Shown here: piece by piece, positions 1 to 9,453 of the stretch | Layout of the letters: every line of letters starts with the position of its first letter | Position numbering within the stretch: the first letter of the stretch is position 1 | Origin: Flavobacterium ardleyense | GTDB lineage: Bacteria; Bacteroidota; Bacteroidia; Flavobacteriales; Flavobacteriaceae | Direction: 5' to 3' | DNA: 64,000 nt | NCBI RefSeq assembly: GCF_033547075.1 | Contig: NZ_CP137891.1 | Coordinates: 1,364,001-1,428,000 of the forward strand | Program-made: the position numbers and the translations under genes | The notes under the pieces: generated by a model | Told to the model about the DNA's origin: nothing | The model's input: the letters and a program-made list of their open reading frames with translations, nothing else | Databases searched by the model: none

Positions 1-30
1 AATTACTTATAGATATTAAAGGCACTCAAA

Positions 31-147
31 ATGAAAGTAAGAGCATCAGTAAAAAAGAGAAGTCCCGAGTGCATCATTGTGCGTAGAAAAGGGAGATTGT
101 ACGTAATTAACAAAAAGAATCCTAGATTTAAACAAAGACAAGGATAG
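31..147 (+). CDS. rpmJ: 50S ribosomal protein L36
   Basis: This 38-residue protein starts [13 protein letters not shown] and ends NPRFKQRQG, which is the complete L36 family length. L36 is a small basic protein that binds 23S rRNA in the large subunit. Only one cysteine (C14) is present, so the zinc-binding Cys/His set of the C+ form is absent and this is the zinc-independent type. It is followed two bases later by rpsM, the usual order in the spc/alpha operon. The upstream part of the operon lies outside the window. The call is secure. Confidence 0.97.
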   Translation: MKVRASVKKRSPECIIVRRKGRLYVINKKNPRFKQRQG

Positions 148-149
148 TT

Positions 150-524
150 ATGGCAAGAATAGCAGGGGTAGACATCCCAAAAAACAAAAGAGGAGTTATC
201 GCTTTAACATACATCTTCGGAGTAGGTAGAAGTAGAGCAATTGAGGTATTAGAAAAAGCTCAAGTTAGCCAAGATACGAAAGTTCAAGATTGGAATGACG
301 ACGAAATCGGAGCAATTCGTGAAGCCGTAGGATTTTTTAAAATTGAAGGTGAACTACGTTCAGAGATTTCAGTAAACATCAAACGTTTAATGGATATCGG
401 ATGTTATAGAGGAATTCGTCACAGATCTGGTCTTCCATTAAGAGGACAAAGAACTAAGAATAACTCAAGAACCAGAAAAGGTAAAAGAAAAACTGTTGCG
501 AACAAGAAAAAAGCAACTAAATAA
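150..524 (+). CDS. rpsM: 30S ribosomal protein S13
   Basis: The product is 124 residues. The N-terminus [14 protein letters not shown] and the C-terminal [20 protein letters not shown] segment are S13 signatures; the protein sits in the small-subunit head and contacts 16S rRNA and the P-site tRNA. The C-terminus is a basic lysine-rich tail typical of the family. It starts two bases after rpmJ and ends eight bases before rpsK, so it is co-transcribed with them. Length and motifs match the family with nothing unusual. Confidence 0.98.
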   Translation: MARIAGVDIPKNKRGVIALTYIFGVGRSRAIEVLEKAQVSQDTKVQDWNDDEIGAIREAVGFFKIEGELRSEISVNIKRLMDIGCYRGIRHRSGLPLRGQRTKNNSRTRKGKRKTVANKKKATK

Positions 525-532
525 TAAGTAGT

Positions 533-916
533 ATGGCTAAGGCAAGTACAAAAAAACGTAAAGTAGTTGTTGAATCAACAGGTGAAGCTCACATTAGTGC
601 TACTTTTAATAACATCATTATCTCTTTAACAAATAAGAAAGGTGAAGTTATCTCTTGGTCTTCTGCAGGTAAGATGGGTTTTAGAGGTTCTAAAAAGAAT
701 ACTCCATACGCAGCTCAGATGGCAGCCGAAGATTGTAGTAAAGTAGCTCTTGAAGCAGGATTGAAAAAAGTGAAAGTTTATGTAAAAGGACCAGGAAACG
801 GACGTGAGTCTGCAATCAGATCTTTGCATAATGGTGGAATCGAAGTAACAGAAATTATTGATGTTACGCCAATGCCACACAACGGATGTCGTCCTCCTAA
901 AAGACGTAGAGTTTAA
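533..916 (+). CDS. rpsK: 30S ribosomal protein S11
   Basis: The product is 127 residues with the S11 core ([14 protein letters not shown], [27 protein letters not shown]) and the C-terminal [13 protein letters not shown] motif. S11 lies in the platform of the small subunit near the Shine-Dalgarno/anti-Shine-Dalgarno helix. The gene follows rpsM with an eight-base gap. The next gene, rpsD, is separated by an unusually long 92-base leader. The call is secure. Confidence 0.98.
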   Translation: MAKASTKKRKVVVESTGEAHISATFNNIIISLTNKKGEVISWSSAGKMGFRGSKKNTPYAAQMAAEDCSKVALEAGLKKVKVYVKGPGNGRESAIRSLHNGGIEVTEIIDVTPMPHNGCRPPKRRRV

Positions 917-941
917 TAATTTTTTTATAATAGTATAACCC

Positions 942-994
942 AAGGTAGATATAGATTATCGGAGGATATGACCTGAATTCATAATCTCTACCTT
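942..994 (+). promoter_or_regulatory. Hairpin leader upstream of rpsD (possible S4 control site)
   Basis: In the 92-base gap before rpsD, bases 942-949 (AAGGTAGA) pair perfectly with 987-994 (TCTACCTT), and 954-959 (GATTAT) pair with 981-986 (ATAATC). Together they give a 14-bp stem with a four-base bulge and a 21-base loop. Neighbouring gaps in the operon are only 2-21 bases, except the one before rplQ. S4 is a known translational self-regulator in other phyla, so a role as an S4 binding site is plausible but inferred. Confidence 0.5.
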
Positions 995-1008
995 ATTAAT
1001 TTTTAGAA

Positions 1009-1614
1009 ATGGCAAGATATACTGGTCCAAGTACAAGAATTGCTCGTAAATTTGGCGAAGCAATCTTCGGAGATGACAAATCTTTCGAAAAAAGAAATTA
1101 CCCACCGGGACAACATGGAATGACCAAAAAAAGGGGTAAAAAATCTGAATATGCAATCCAGTTAATGGAAAAGCAAAAAGCTAAATACTCTTACGGTATC
1201 TTAGAAAAACAATTCAGAAACCTTTTTGAAAAAGCATCAGCTGCACGTGGTGTAACTGGTGAGGTTCTACTTCAATTATGTGAATCTAGACTAGACAATG
1301 TAGTATACAGAATGGGTATTGCTCCTTCTCGTCGTGCTGCGCGTCAAATCGTTTCTCACAGACATATTACCGTTAATGGCGAACTTGTAAATATTGCTTC
1401 TTACTTACTTAAAGTAGGTGATGTAGTAGCTGTTCGTGAAAAGTCTAAATCTCTTGAAGCTATCGAAGCTTCTCTAGCTAATTCTAGTCACGTTTACGAA
1501 TGGATCACTTGGAACAATGACCTGAAAGAAGGAACATTTGTTTCGATACCTGCGAGACTTCAGATCCCTGAAAATATCAAGGAACAGTTAATCGTCGAAT
1601 TGTACAACAAATAA
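1009..1614 (+). CDS. rpsD: 30S ribosomal protein S4
   Basis: The 201-residue product begins [17 protein letters not shown] and contains the S4 RNA-binding domain ([32 protein letters not shown]). S4 is a primary 16S rRNA-binding protein that nucleates small-subunit assembly and in several bacteria represses its own operon. It sits between rpsK and rpoA as in other Bacteroidota. The zinc-binding cysteines found in some S4 proteins are absent. The structured leader immediately upstream is described separately. Confidence 0.98.
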   Translation: MARYTGPSTRIARKFGEAIFGDDKSFEKRNYPPGQHGMTKKRGKKSEYAIQLMEKQKAKYSYGILEKQFRNLFEKASAARGVTGEVLLQLCESRLDNVVYRMGIAPSRRAARQIVSHRHITVNGELVNIASYLLKVGDVVAVREKSKSLEAIEASLANSSHVYEWITWNNDLKEGTFVSIPARLQIPENIKEQLIVELYNK

Positions 1615-1635
1615 AAATGAACTTTAGTCGAAATT

Positions 1636-2628
1636 ATGGCAATATTTAATTTTCAGAAACCCGATAAAGTTATCATGATCGATTCAACCGATTTTGAAGG
1701 CAAATTTGAATTTCGTCCTTTAGAACCTGGTTACGGATTGACCGTTGGTAATGCACTTAGAAGAGTTTTGCTTTCCGCATTGGAAGGATACGCAATCACA
1801 TCTGTACGAATTGAAGGTGTGGATCATGAGTTTTCGACTATTTCAGGAGTTGTAGAAGATGTTACTGAAATGATCTTGAACCTTAAGCAAGTACGTTTCA
1901 AACGTCAGATTGAGGATGTAGATAACGAAACAGTTACTATATCTGTATCAGGTAAAGATCAGCTTACAGCTGGAGATTTCCAAAAGTTTATCTCTGGATT
2001 CCAGGTATTAAACCCGGAGCTTGTAATCTGTAACCTTGATAGCAAAATCAATTTGAACATGGAACTTACTATCGAAAAAGGTAGAGGTTATGTTCCTGCA
2101 GAAGAAAACAAAAAACAAAATGCCGCTATTGGGACTATTTTCACAGATTCTATTTTTACACCTGTAAAGAATGTAAAATATTCAATCGAAAACTTCCGTG
2201 TAGAGCAGAAAACAGATTATGAAAAATTAGTTTTCGAAATAAAAACTGACGGATCAATCAATCCAAAAGACGCTTTAACTGAAGCTGCTAAAACATTGAT
2301 TCATCACTTCATGTTGTTCTCTGATGAAAGAATTACCTTAGAAGCTGACGAAATTGCGCAAACTGAGTCATATGACGAAGAGTCATTGCACATGAGACAA
2401 TTACTTAAAACCAAATTGGTTGATATGGACCTGTCTGTACGTGCATTGAACTGTTTGAAAGCAGCGGAAGTTGATACTCTTGGTGATCTTGTATCATTCA
2501 ACAAAAACGACCTAATGAAATTCCGTAATTTCGGTAAAAAATCTTTAACTGAACTAGATGAACTAGTAGCTGTAAAGAACCTTACCTTCGGAATGGACTT
2601 AGCAAAATATAAATTAGATAAAGAATAA
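1636..2628 (+). CDS. rpoA: DNA-directed RNA polymerase subunit alpha
   Basis: The 330-residue product has the alpha N-terminal dimerisation domain ([26 protein letters not shown]) and the C-terminal domain with the DNA/regulator-binding helix-hairpin-helix region ([36 protein letters not shown]). It assembles the core polymerase as a dimer that binds beta and beta'. It follows rpsD by 21 bases and precedes rplQ. Length is normal for the family. Confidence 0.98.
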   Translation: MAIFNFQKPDKVIMIDSTDFEGKFEFRPLEPGYGLTVGNALRRVLLSALEGYAITSVRIEGVDHEFSTISGVVEDVTEMILNLKQVRFKRQIEDVDNETVTISVSGKDQLTAGDFQKFISGFQVLNPELVICNLDSKINLNMELTIEKGRGYVPAEENKKQNAAIGTIFTDSIFTPVKNVKYSIENFRVEQKTDYEKLVFEIKTDGSINPKDALTEAAKTLIHHFMLFSDERITLEADEIAQTESYDEESLHMRQLLKTKLVDMDLSVRALNCLKAAEVDTLGDLVSFNKNDLMKFRNFGKKSLTELDELVAVKNLTFGMDLAKYKLDKE

Positions 2629-2630
2629 AT

Positions 2631-2677
2631 TACTTCATATTTTGATCTCCAAAGCGGATAGTATCAAGATGAAAGTA
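2631..2677 (+). promoter_or_regulatory. Hairpin leader upstream of rplQ
   Basis: The 62-base gap before rplQ can fold so that TACTTCAT (2631-2638) pairs with ATGAAAGTA (2669-2677) with one bulged base, and TTGAT (2642-2646) pairs with ATCAA (2663-2667). The loop contains CTCCAAAGCGGATAGT. This may be a translation control element or a processing site. I know of no named RNA family that it matches. Confidence 0.35.
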
Positions 2678-2690
2678 TAAAAAACACGTC

Positions 2691-3191
2691 ATGAGACACG
2701 GAAAAAAATTCAATCACCTTAGCAGACAGACTGCACATAGAAAAGCTATGCTTGCAAATATGGCTTGTTCTCTTATCGAGCACAAACGTATTAATACAAC
2801 TGTCGCTAAAGCAAAAGCGCTTAAACAATTTGTTGAGCCTTTAATTACAAAGTCAAAAGAAGATACAACTCACAATCGTCGTATCGTATTTGCAAAACTT
2901 CGCAGCAAATATGCTGTTACTGATCTTTTTAGAGATGTAGCTGCAAAAGTTGGAGATAGACCAGGTGGATACACTCGTATCATTAAAGTTGGTAACCGTC
3001 TTGGAGATAATGCAGATATGGCAATGATTGAACTAGTTGACTTCAACGAACTTTACACAGGTGGTAAAAAAGAAGTTAAAAAAGCTAAAAGCCGTCGTGG
3101 TTCTAAAGCTAAGAAAGCTGACGAAACTGAAGTTGCAACGGAAGAAGTTCCTGCAGTTGAAGATGCTAAAAAAACTGACGCAGCTGAGTAA
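2691..3191 (+). CDS. rplQ: 50S ribosomal protein L17
   Basis: The 166-residue protein begins [21 protein letters not shown], the L17 signature, and includes [19 protein letters not shown]17 binds near the peptide exit tunnel. The core ends around residue 120; beyond that is an approximately 45-residue low-complexity tail rich in Lys, Ala and Glu. Such extensions occur in Bacteroidota and make the protein longer than the roughly 120-residue E. coli form. It is the last gene of the operon, with a terminator 30 bases downstream. Confidence 0.97.
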   Translation: MRHGKKFNHLSRQTAHRKAMLANMACSLIEHKRINTTVAKAKALKQFVEPLITKSKEDTTHNRRIVFAKLRSKYAVTDLFRDVAAKVGDRPGGYTRIIKVGNRLGDNADMAMIELVDFNELYTGGKKEVKKAKSRRGSKAKKADETEVATEEVPAVEDAKKTDAAE

Positions 3192-3219
3192 TGAGCATTT
3201 GTCAATTTTAATAAAATTA

Positions 3220-3253
3220 AGGATAAACTTTTTTAAGTTTGTCCTTTTTTTTT
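3220..3253 (+). terminator. Terminator of the ribosomal/rpoA operon
   Basis: Bases 3220-3230 (AGGATAAACTT) pair with 3235-3245 (AAGTTTGTCCT) with one G-T pair and a four-base loop, followed by a run of nine T. This is a classic intrinsic terminator just after rplQ. Confidence 0.85.
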
Positions 3254-3377
3254 GACCATCCAGCAAAAATAATAAAAGTATTCCCATCCAATTCATACAC
3301 GTAGGCAGTGCTTTATCTCCTTTTGTAGAGGAGAATTTAATTTTGCAAACCAAGGTGGAATTTTCTTTTATTTGCCG

Positions 3378-3385
3378 TAAATTTG
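3378..3385 (+). promoter_or_regulatory. carA promoter -7 element
   Basis: TAAATTTG matches the Bacteroidota -7 consensus TAnnTTTG and lies 65 bases before the carA ATG, downstream of the operon terminator. No TTG at the right distance for a -33 box is obvious. Confidence 0.45.
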
Positions 3386-3449
3386 CACAATTAAAATTGC
3401 CAGAAGTACCCAAAAGCATATTTAAATAATACAACACAACAACTACTTA

Positions 3450-4553
3450 ATGAAATATTCAAAACGTAACAAAGCTGTTCTACTTTTAAGTGACGGAACT
3501 ATTTTTCATGGTAAATCAATCGGAATTGAGGGAAAAGTATCAGGAGAAGTTTGTTTCAACACTGGAATGACAGGCTATCAAGAAATTTTTACAGATCCTT
3601 CGTACTACGGCCAAATCATGGTTGCCACTACGCCACATATTGGAAATTATGGTGTGATGGAAGATGAAGTTGAATCTGATCAAATTATGATAAGAGGTCT
3701 TGTTTGCAAAAATTTTAGCTTTAATTTCTCAAGAGCCAACGCGTCTAGTCTTGAAGATTATTTTGCAAAGCAGAATTTGGTAGTTATTTCTGATGTAGAT
3801 ACGAGAGCGCTAGTAGGATATATTCGTGAGCATGGAGCGATGAATGCGATCATTTGCACAGATGGCACGTCAATCGAAGAATTAAAAGTATTACTTGCCG
3901 AGGTTCCAGACATGCAAGGCTTAGAATTAGCTTCAAAGGTTTCGACAAAGGAAGCATATTTCGTAGGAGAGCCAACGGCAACTTATAAGATATCGGCACT
4001 TGACCTTGGTATCAAAAAAAATATTCTCCGCAATTTAGTACAAAGAGATTGTTATATTAAAGTATTTCCTTTTGATAGTACGTACCAAGATATGAAAGAA
4101 TTTAATCCAGATGGATATTTTCTTTCCAATGGACCTGGAGATCCTGAACCTCTCGCAGGTGCAATTGGGATCGCAAAACAAATTATCGAAAATAACGATA
4201 CGATGTTTGGAATTTGTTTGGGACATCAAGTTTTGGCTTTGGCCAACGGTGTTTCGACATTTAAGATGTTTAACGGCCACAGAGGAATCAATCACCCTGT
4301 GTTGAACTTGCTTACCGGCAAAGGCGAAATAACCTCGCAGAATCACGGATTTGCAGTCAATAGAGAAGAGCTTGAAGCAAATCCTGAATTGGAAATTACC
4401 CACGTTCACGTTAATGACAATACCGTTTCTGGAATGCGAATGAAAAACAAAAACTGTTTTTCGGTGCAGTACCATCCCGAAGCAAGTCCTGGTCCACACG
4501 ATGCAAGCTATCTTTTTGATGATTTTATTGAAAACATTAAAAAAGCAAAATAA
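3450..4553 (+). CDS. carA: Carbamoyl-phosphate synthase small subunit
   Basis: The 367-residue product is the glutaminase subunit that supplies ammonia to CarB for carbamoyl phosphate, feeding arginine and pyrimidine synthesis. The N-terminal CarA domain shows GEVCFNTGMTGYQEIFTDPSY. The class I amidotransferase domain has the nucleophile C256 in GICLGHQ and the His/Glu pair in QYHPEASPGP. It has its own promoter and a strong terminator, so it looks monocistronic; carB is not adjacent. Length is typical. Confidence 0.97.
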   Translation: MKYSKRNKAVLLLSDGTIFHGKSIGIEGKVSGEVCFNTGMTGYQEIFTDPSYYGQIMVATTPHIGNYGVMEDEVESDQIMIRGLVCKNFSFNFSRANASSLEDYFAKQNLVVISDVDTRALVGYIREHGAMNAIICTDGTSIEELKVLLAEVPDMQGLELASKVSTKEAYFVGEPTATYKISALDLGIKKNILRNLVQRDCYIKVFPFDSTYQDMKEFNPDGYFLSNGPGDPEPLAGAIGIAKQIIENNDTMFGICLGHQVLALANGVSTFKMFNGHRGINHPVLNLLTGKGEITSQNHGFAVNREELEANPELEITHVHVNDNTVSGMRMKNKNCFSVQYHPEASPGPHDASYLFDDFIENIKKAK

Positions 4554-4557
4554 ATTT

Positions 4558-4590
4558 AAAAAGTCGAACCAGGTGTTCGACTTTTTTTTT
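4558..4590 (+). terminator. carA terminator
   Basis: AAGTCGAAC (4561-4569) pairs perfectly with GTTCGACTT (4575-4583) around a five-base loop and runs into a tract of T. It lies a few bases after the carA stop. Confidence 0.9.
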
Positions 4591-4697
4591 GCGCCTAGTT
4601 TTTAAATTTAGAAAGAATTCGTACTATCTTACGGGCAATTATTAATATCGTCGGCCTTTGACACTCTCGAGCAATGGATTTTAAATAAAAACAAAAT

Positions 4698-4943
4698 ATG
4701 AAAAATACATTTAGAGGAAGTTTTATCGAAGCAATGAACATAAAAAGTTTACTCGAAGAATCTGGAATTGAAGTATTTTCTCAAAATGAAAATATGGCTA
4801 CTATTCAGCCTTGGACAGTAGTTGCGGGCGGATTTCGAGCAGTAGTTCTAAAAGTGAATGAGAAAGAATTTGCAAAAGCTATATATATAATTAAAGACTA
4901 CGAAAACGGAAATCTAAGTGTTGAAAGTGGGTCTAAAAATTAA
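4698..4943 (+). CDS. DUF2007-like small protein
   Basis: This 81-residue protein (FRGSFIEAMNIKSLLEESGIEVFSQNENMATIQPW, VVLKVNEKEFAKAIYII) resembles the DUF2007/putative signal-transducing family, a small alpha-beta domain with similarity to the PII/ACT-like fold. Its function is unknown. There is no signal peptide or membrane segment, so it should be cytoplasmic. It stands alone between the carA terminator and a 570-base intergenic stretch. The start is the only ATG that gives the family N-terminus. Confidence 0.75.
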   Translation: MKNTFRGSFIEAMNIKSLLEESGIEVFSQNENMATIQPWTVVAGGFRAVVLKVNEKEFAKAIYIIKDYENGNLSVESGSKN

Positions 4944-5510
4944 ATAAAAATGCAATCCCACAACTGCGGTATTGCGATAAAGGAGTTTTAATAGAATAAG
5001 CGATTTGAGAAGTAAGTGCCGAGATTTTTGCGCAAAATAAAAATCGATTAAGGCATTATTTTATATTGCTATTGTTGATGGCCAAAAATCCGACAGTGTT
5101 TAAAAATAAACTTCAAGTCTAATGCCTAAGAAGGGATATTTATAATTGTGCTGAATGTCCCTGAATAACTTTAATCTAGAAAAAATCCTATTCAGCTCTT
5201 ATTTGGAGTAAAAACTAAGCGACTTCCATTCAATTCATCATCAATAAAGTTGTAGTTTTTGGGTGATTGATAAAAATAGATCGTTGCAATTTTTCTAAGT
5301 ATCTTGGATGAAGAGCTGTTTATTCTGGATATTTGAGATGTTGTTTTGGCAGAATATGAACAGGAGTGCTTCGGCCGAGGACAGATCGCCTTCTTTCTAG
5401 AAGTGAAGTTAGGAATTAAAACTCTGCTTCAATAATACTTGTTATGAAACTGAAGTCTTTCGGCGAAAGCCAAATCCAAACAATTCTGAGATTTACTCTC
5501 AAATAATCAT
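4944..5510. other. Gene-free interval with one GNRA hairpin
   Basis: I see no credible coding frame or structural RNA here. The one recognisable item is TTTCGGCGAAAGCCAAA at 5458-5474, a GGC-GAAA-GCC tetraloop hairpin that recurs at 9051, 9175 and, inverted, 12842. The interval ends at the terminator of the minus-strand gene that follows. Confidence 0.5.
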
Positions 5511-5547
5511 AAATAAAAAGCCCGAACTCTAGCAAAGTTCGGGCTTT
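5511..5547 (-). terminator. Terminator of the T9SS-secreted protein gene
   Basis: AAAGCCCGAACT (5517-5528) pairs perfectly with AGTTCGGGCTTT (5536-5547). On the minus strand the stem is followed by a T-rich tract, and it lies 21 bases after the stop of the minus-strand gene. Confidence 0.9.
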
Positions 5548-5568
5548 CAGTTCATGTAACTCACTAAC

Positions 5569-6843
5569 CTAAAATATGATTTTCTTTGTAATGTATTTAC
5601 CTTCGGTAGTTTTAACGTTGATTAGCAGTAATTGATTTTGCTGCTGCACGCCCTCTATGATGGTGAAATCTGTATTTATATTTCTAACCGCTTTGACAAC
5701 TTTTGCATTCATATCGTAAATTTCGATCTCGGTATATAGGCCATTATTGGCTTTTACTACGATGTTATCACCCTCCTTATAGGCCATTATAACTTTATCT
5801 TCCATCGTATCTTTGTCTCCAGCTAATCTATTGCTACCGTCTGTGTAGTGGATTTCAAAACGGTCGTCAAAAGTTCCGGCCGCAGAGTAAAAGTAATAAG
5901 GTGCATCTTTTATCATATAAAAACCGCCTAGATGAGAATCTTTTAGAAGTAAAGGCATGGTGCCATTAAAATCCAATTCGGTTTGAGGAATATACAAATT
6001 AAGCATACCCGCTGCTTTTGTATTGTATCCAAATACTACGTATTTGTCATTGGTAAGAGGCATTGCCTGGCCTTGAATACTCAATTTGACTCCGTTGCAA
6101 AAGCTATACAGCGTCACGTGAGCACCGTGATATACGCTTCCGTCAAATCCAGGATCAATATCATCGGTAGCATCTTTAAAGTAACCCATTAAAGTCTGAC
6201 TATAATTTCCGGCCGCGTTAGTAAGGTTCATCCAATAGCGATTTCTTGCTTTTGGCTCTTTTCCGCCCCATAACACATCGTCTCTATGAGTTTGTGTCTC
6301 CATCGTATTAGAAATTACAAGGTCGTCTGCTTGTAGTGGTTGAACAAGAAATTTTTGCTGAGAATTGATAATTCCATAAGCGCTGTTTTTGTCAAAATTA
6401 ACTGCAGGATTATTTATATCTACTGATCCAACGCTTGTTGTACCACCACTTAAATTAAACATCGTATATCCTTGGGCGTAATCAATTTCAGATTTTTGAT
6501 TGTTTGTAAGCGAGGGAATGTAGATTGTAGGGCTTATTCTACTCTTATTTTTATCAATAACTTGTTCAGCACTAATTGCAAATGGATACGAGTTTGTTAC
6601 TAGAGTCCAAGTGTTTTCTTCTAATTTTGTTTTGTATTCTGACTCAATTATAGCATTATTCATTGCTTGCATTTCTCCTGTTATAGAGTTCTGCGCCGAT
6701 TGTTGCAAATTGCCTTTAGCACCTTGCGCAAAACTTGAAGCAGATGTGGTGATCATAAAAGCAAGAGCAACCGATCTTTTTGCAATTAATTGTAATTTTA
6801 AGTTCGCTGCTAATTTATTTGTAGTTGAATAATTTTCTAACAT
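5569..6843 (-). CDS. Secreted protein with T9SS type C sorting domain
   Basis: The frame is open further upstream, but the family-like start is the ATG at 6843. It gives 424 residues with a long positively charged N-region and a hydrophobic signal segment (SVALAFMITTSASSFAQ). The C-terminal part (RYWMNLTNAAGNYSQTLMGY, GTFDDRFEIHYTD, and a final region with IEIYDMNAKVV and TTEGKYITKKIIF) matches the Flavobacterium type C sorting domain used by the type IX secretion system. The N-terminal passenger is short and I do not recognise a catalytic domain. It should be exported across the outer membrane; its role is unknown. Confidence 0.8.
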   Translation of the reverse strand: MLENYSTTNKLAANLKLQLIAKRSVALAFMITTSASSFAQGAKGNLQQSAQNSITGEMQAMNNAIIESEYKTKLEENTWTLVTNSYPFAISAEQVIDKNKSRISPTIYIPSLTNNQKSEIDYAQGYTMFNLSGGTTSVGSVDINNPAVNFDKNSAYGIINSQQKFLVQPLQADDLVISNTMETQTHRDDVLWGGKEPKARNRYWMNLTNAAGNYSQTLMGYFKDATDDIDPGFDGSVYHGAHVTLYSFCNGVKLSIQGQAMPLTNDKYVVFGYNTKAAGMLNLYIPQTELDFNGTMPLLLKDSHLGGFYMIKDAPYYFYSAAGTFDDRFEIHYTDGSNRLAGDKDTMEDKVIMAYKEGDNIVVKANNGLYTEIEIYDMNAKVVKAVRNINTDFTIIEGVQQQNQLLLINVKTTEGKYITKKIIF

Positions 6844-7361
6844 TTTTTTGTAAGAATTATAGTTATAGAAATGCCGAGGCATTACAATATTACAAAGTAT
6901 AATTACATTATTTCCACTTTTTTTAAATTTAATGTCCTCATTATCTAGTAGATAGCAATTTTTGGATTTTGGTATTTTTATAAATATTTGAAGATATTTC
7001 AGCATTCTAAAAGATTTTCAGATAATTGCGCATTATGGTATCTAAAATTACCACTCAGTTTGTGAAAATGATAATGGTCAATTGGCACAATAAAAATCTG
7101 GCGAACTAATTTTTTAGTAAATATTAACATGTACTTTCTTATGTCTTTACTTTTCTAATGCATATTGGCGACCAATTATGTACTTCAACGTCCGTAATTC
7201 GGGGGTTTTTGTTAGAAAAATTAGGCAGAGGTTGATTTATACTATTAAGTTGTTTTGTGAATAATTCCTAGAAATTATTTGGTTTTTGGTTGATTTTTAG
7301 TCAAATGATAATCACCTTTTATACTTGCTCCCTAAATTCTGAGTAATTCTAAAAAATAGAA
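6844..7361. other. Divergent intergenic region before eno
   Basis: This stretch separates the minus-strand secreted-protein gene from eno. It is very AT-rich and should hold both promoters. On the minus strand TATACTTTG, near 6895-6903, is one base off the TAnnTTTG consensus. I see no gene or RNA. Confidence 0.4.
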
Positions 7362-7369
7362 TATATTTG
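7362..7369 (+). promoter_or_regulatory. eno promoter -7 element
   Basis: TATATTTG matches TAnnTTTG exactly, 31 bases before the eno ATG. No clear -33 TTG is visible at standard spacing. Confidence 0.5.
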
Positions 7370-7400
7370 TGGGTAAATTTATAAATCAAAAACAATCATA

Positions 7401-8693
7401 ATGAGTATCATCATTTCAGTCCACGCTAGACAAATATTCGATTCGAGAGGAAATCCTACTGTAGAGGTAGATGTAATGACAGAAAATGGAACACTTGGTC
7501 GCGCTGCTGTACCTTCTGGAGCATCAACAGGTGAGCATGAAGCAGTAGAATTACGCGATGGCGGAAAAGCATTTATGGGCAAAGGAGTTCATAAAGCAGT
7601 GAAAAATGTTAATACTCTCATTGCCGAAGCACTTTTGGGTACTTCAGTTTTTGAACAGAATCTAATCGATCAGACAATGATCGAACTTGATCAAACTCAT
7701 AATAAATCAAATTTAGGTGCCAACGCAATTCTAGGAGTTTCACTTGCCGTGGCCAAAGCCGCTGCAAACGAACTTGGAATGCCGCTATACAGATATATTG
7801 GAGGTGTTTCTGCAAACACACTTCCAGTGCCAATGATGAATATCATCAATGGTGGATCGCATTCAGATGCGCCGATTGCTTTTCAGGAATTTATGATCAT
7901 TCCGGTTAAAGCCAAAACATACACCCAAGCATTGCAGATGGGTACGGAGATTTTCCACCATCTTAAAAAAGGACTTCACGACTTAAATCTTTCTACTGCA
8001 GTAGGAGATGAAGGCGGTTTTGCACCAAATCTCGTTGGTGGTACAGAAGAAGCAATTGAGCGTATCAAAAATGCAGTTGAATCGGCAGGATACACTTTTG
8101 GTGGTGACATCAAATTGGCTTTAGACTGTGCAGCTTCAGAATTTTATGTAAAAGGCCTTTACGATTATTCAAAATTTGAAGGTCCACAAGGAAAAATTAG
8201 AACATCAATTGAGCAAGTGCAGTACCTTGCTGAACTTTCGCAAAAATACCCAATTATATCTATCGAAGATGGAATGCATGAAGACGATTGGGACGGATGG
8301 AAAATGCTAACCGAAGCAATTGGAGACCGCGTGCAACTTGTAGGAGATGATCTTTTTGTGACCAATGTAACTAGACTTGCAAGAGGAATTGAGCAAGGAA
8401 TTGGAAATTCGATTCTAGTAAAGGTGAACCAAATTGGAACACTTACAGAAACTATCGCAGCAGTAAATATGGCACACCGCGCTGGATTTACATCAGTAAT
8501 GTCACACCGCTCGGGCGAAACCGAAGATTATACAATTGCCGATCTTGCCGTAGCATTAAACTGTGGTCAAATCAAAACCGGCTCAGCATCGCGCTCAGAT
8601 CGTATGGCAAAATACAATCAACTTTTGCGTATTGAAGAAGAATTAGGCGACACCGCTTATTTTCCAGGAGCTCAAGCGTTCAAAGTACACTAA
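7401..8693 (+). CDS. eno: Enolase
   Basis: The 430-residue product interconverts 2-phosphoglycerate and phosphoenolpyruvate in glycolysis. It begins [21 protein letters not shown] and carries the enolase signature [14 protein letters not shown] (catalytic Lys), [14 protein letters not shown] (metal-binding Glu/Asp) and [17 protein letters not shown]. Length is normal. It has its own promoter; the nearest terminator-like hairpin is about 220 bases downstream, so the transcript probably includes the bipartite element at 8702-8850. Confidence 0.98.
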   Translation: MSIIISVHARQIFDSRGNPTVEVDVMTENGTLGRAAVPSGASTGEHEAVELRDGGKAFMGKGVHKAVKNVNTLIAEALLGTSVFEQNLIDQTMIELDQTHNKSNLGANAILGVSLAVAKAAANELGMPLYRYIGGVSANTLPVPMMNIINGGSHSDAPIAFQEFMIIPVKAKTYTQALQMGTEIFHHLKKGLHDLNLSTAVGDEGGFAPNLVGGTEEAIERIKNAVESAGYTFGGDIKLALDCAASEFYVKGLYDYSKFEGPQGKIRTSIEQVQYLAELSQKYPIISIEDGMHEDDWDGWKMLTEAIGDRVQLVGDDLFVTNVTRLARGIEQGIGNSILVKVNQIGTLTETIAAVNMAHRAGFTSVMSHRSGETEDYTIADLAVALNCGQIKTGSASRSDRMAKYNQLLRIEEELGDTAYFPGAQAFKVH

Positions 8694-8701
8694 TTTTTTT
8701 A

Positions 8702-8850
8702 GGAGCTTAATCCTGCTTTTTGCTCCAAGCTTTTTGGCCATAATCCATTTTTGTAAGCAGTAAGAAGGGCTTCCTTCGGTCGCTTTCTTACTGCCACAAA
8801 AAATAGGATTCTGCCTGCAAAAGGCTTTTCACTGCAATCAGGGCTAAGGC
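8702..8850 (+). repeat. Bipartite dispersed element, copy 1
   Basis: This segment shares its ends with 24161-24243: it starts GGAGCTTnnTCCTGCT and finishes ATCAGGGCTAAGGC. The centre is not shared; here it forms a hairpin with arms CAGTAAGAA and TTCTTACTG. Both copies lie just after a plus-strand gene. From memory, sequences with these ends are common downstream of genes in Flavobacterium genomes, but I know of no assigned function. Confidence 0.6.
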
Positions 8851-8911
8851 ATCTCATAACTTTAGAAATTTTGATTTCAACTAGACGAAAAGGTTTCAAA
8901 AACCAGATATT

Positions 8912-8952
8912 AAAAATCCCTTTCAGAACAATAAGTTTTGAAGGGGATTTTT
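8912..8952 (+). terminator. Terminator downstream of eno
   Basis: Bases 8912-8929 (AAAAATCCCTTTCAGAAC) pair with 8935-8952 (GTTTTGAAGGGGATTTTT) with only G-T deviations, ending in a T-rich tract. It is the first strong terminator after eno and would leave a 3' UTR of about 220 bases. Confidence 0.8.
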
Positions 8953-9405
8953 GTTTTAATACATTTTAGGAAAATTGTCTTGAATTTTGAGGAAATCAAA
9001 TGGGACCGATTAACTTCAGAAGTATTTTAATTTAGATTTGTCTTTTTAGTTCGGCGAAAGTCAACAACCTAGTTTTAAAAGAAAAGCAGATATGCTAAAT
9101 CTGGAAAATGCAGAAGTATCCTGCTCAACGAATAGCTTCGGAAATGTTCAAGTCGTAATTTTTTCTTTTATTACTTCGGCGAAAGCCAAAATCTTCTCTA
9201 ACTGAAATATTTCGTGCACCATAAAGTTCTAGTGCATAAATTTAGAATCATTTGCAAGAGATTATCAGATAATAAAACGTGATAAATTCAGATTATTTGC
9301 TTAATGTTGATACAGACAATTTTAATGCTTGCAATTTGTCTTAAAAAACACTGTTTTTTTTGTTATTTCTCTGTAAACAGGCTTTCACATTAATACTATT
9401 TTCAT
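8953..9405. other. Gene-free interval between eno and gltA
   Basis: There is no coding frame of note. Two GNRA-type hairpin motifs occur here in plus orientation, TCGGCGAAAG at 9051-9060 and TTCGGCGAAAGCCAAA at 9175-9190. The right end leads into the gltA promoter. Confidence 0.5.
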
Positions 9406-9413
9406 TAGATTTG
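9406..9413 (+). promoter_or_regulatory. gltA promoter -7 element
   Basis: TAGATTTG matches TAnnTTTG and lies 41 bases before the citrate synthase ATG. A -33 TTG at normal spacing is not evident. Confidence 0.5.
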
Positions 9414-9453
9414 TTCGGATAATAAATTCACAAAACAAATTTCCCTATATATT

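Noticed and set aside
626..943. Antisense frame across rpsK
   Set aside because: It is the complement of a highly conserved ribosomal gene, with no independent coding signal.
8699..8899. 66-codon minus-strand frame after eno
   Set aside because: It lies in the bipartite dispersed element, whose centre is not conserved with its second copy.
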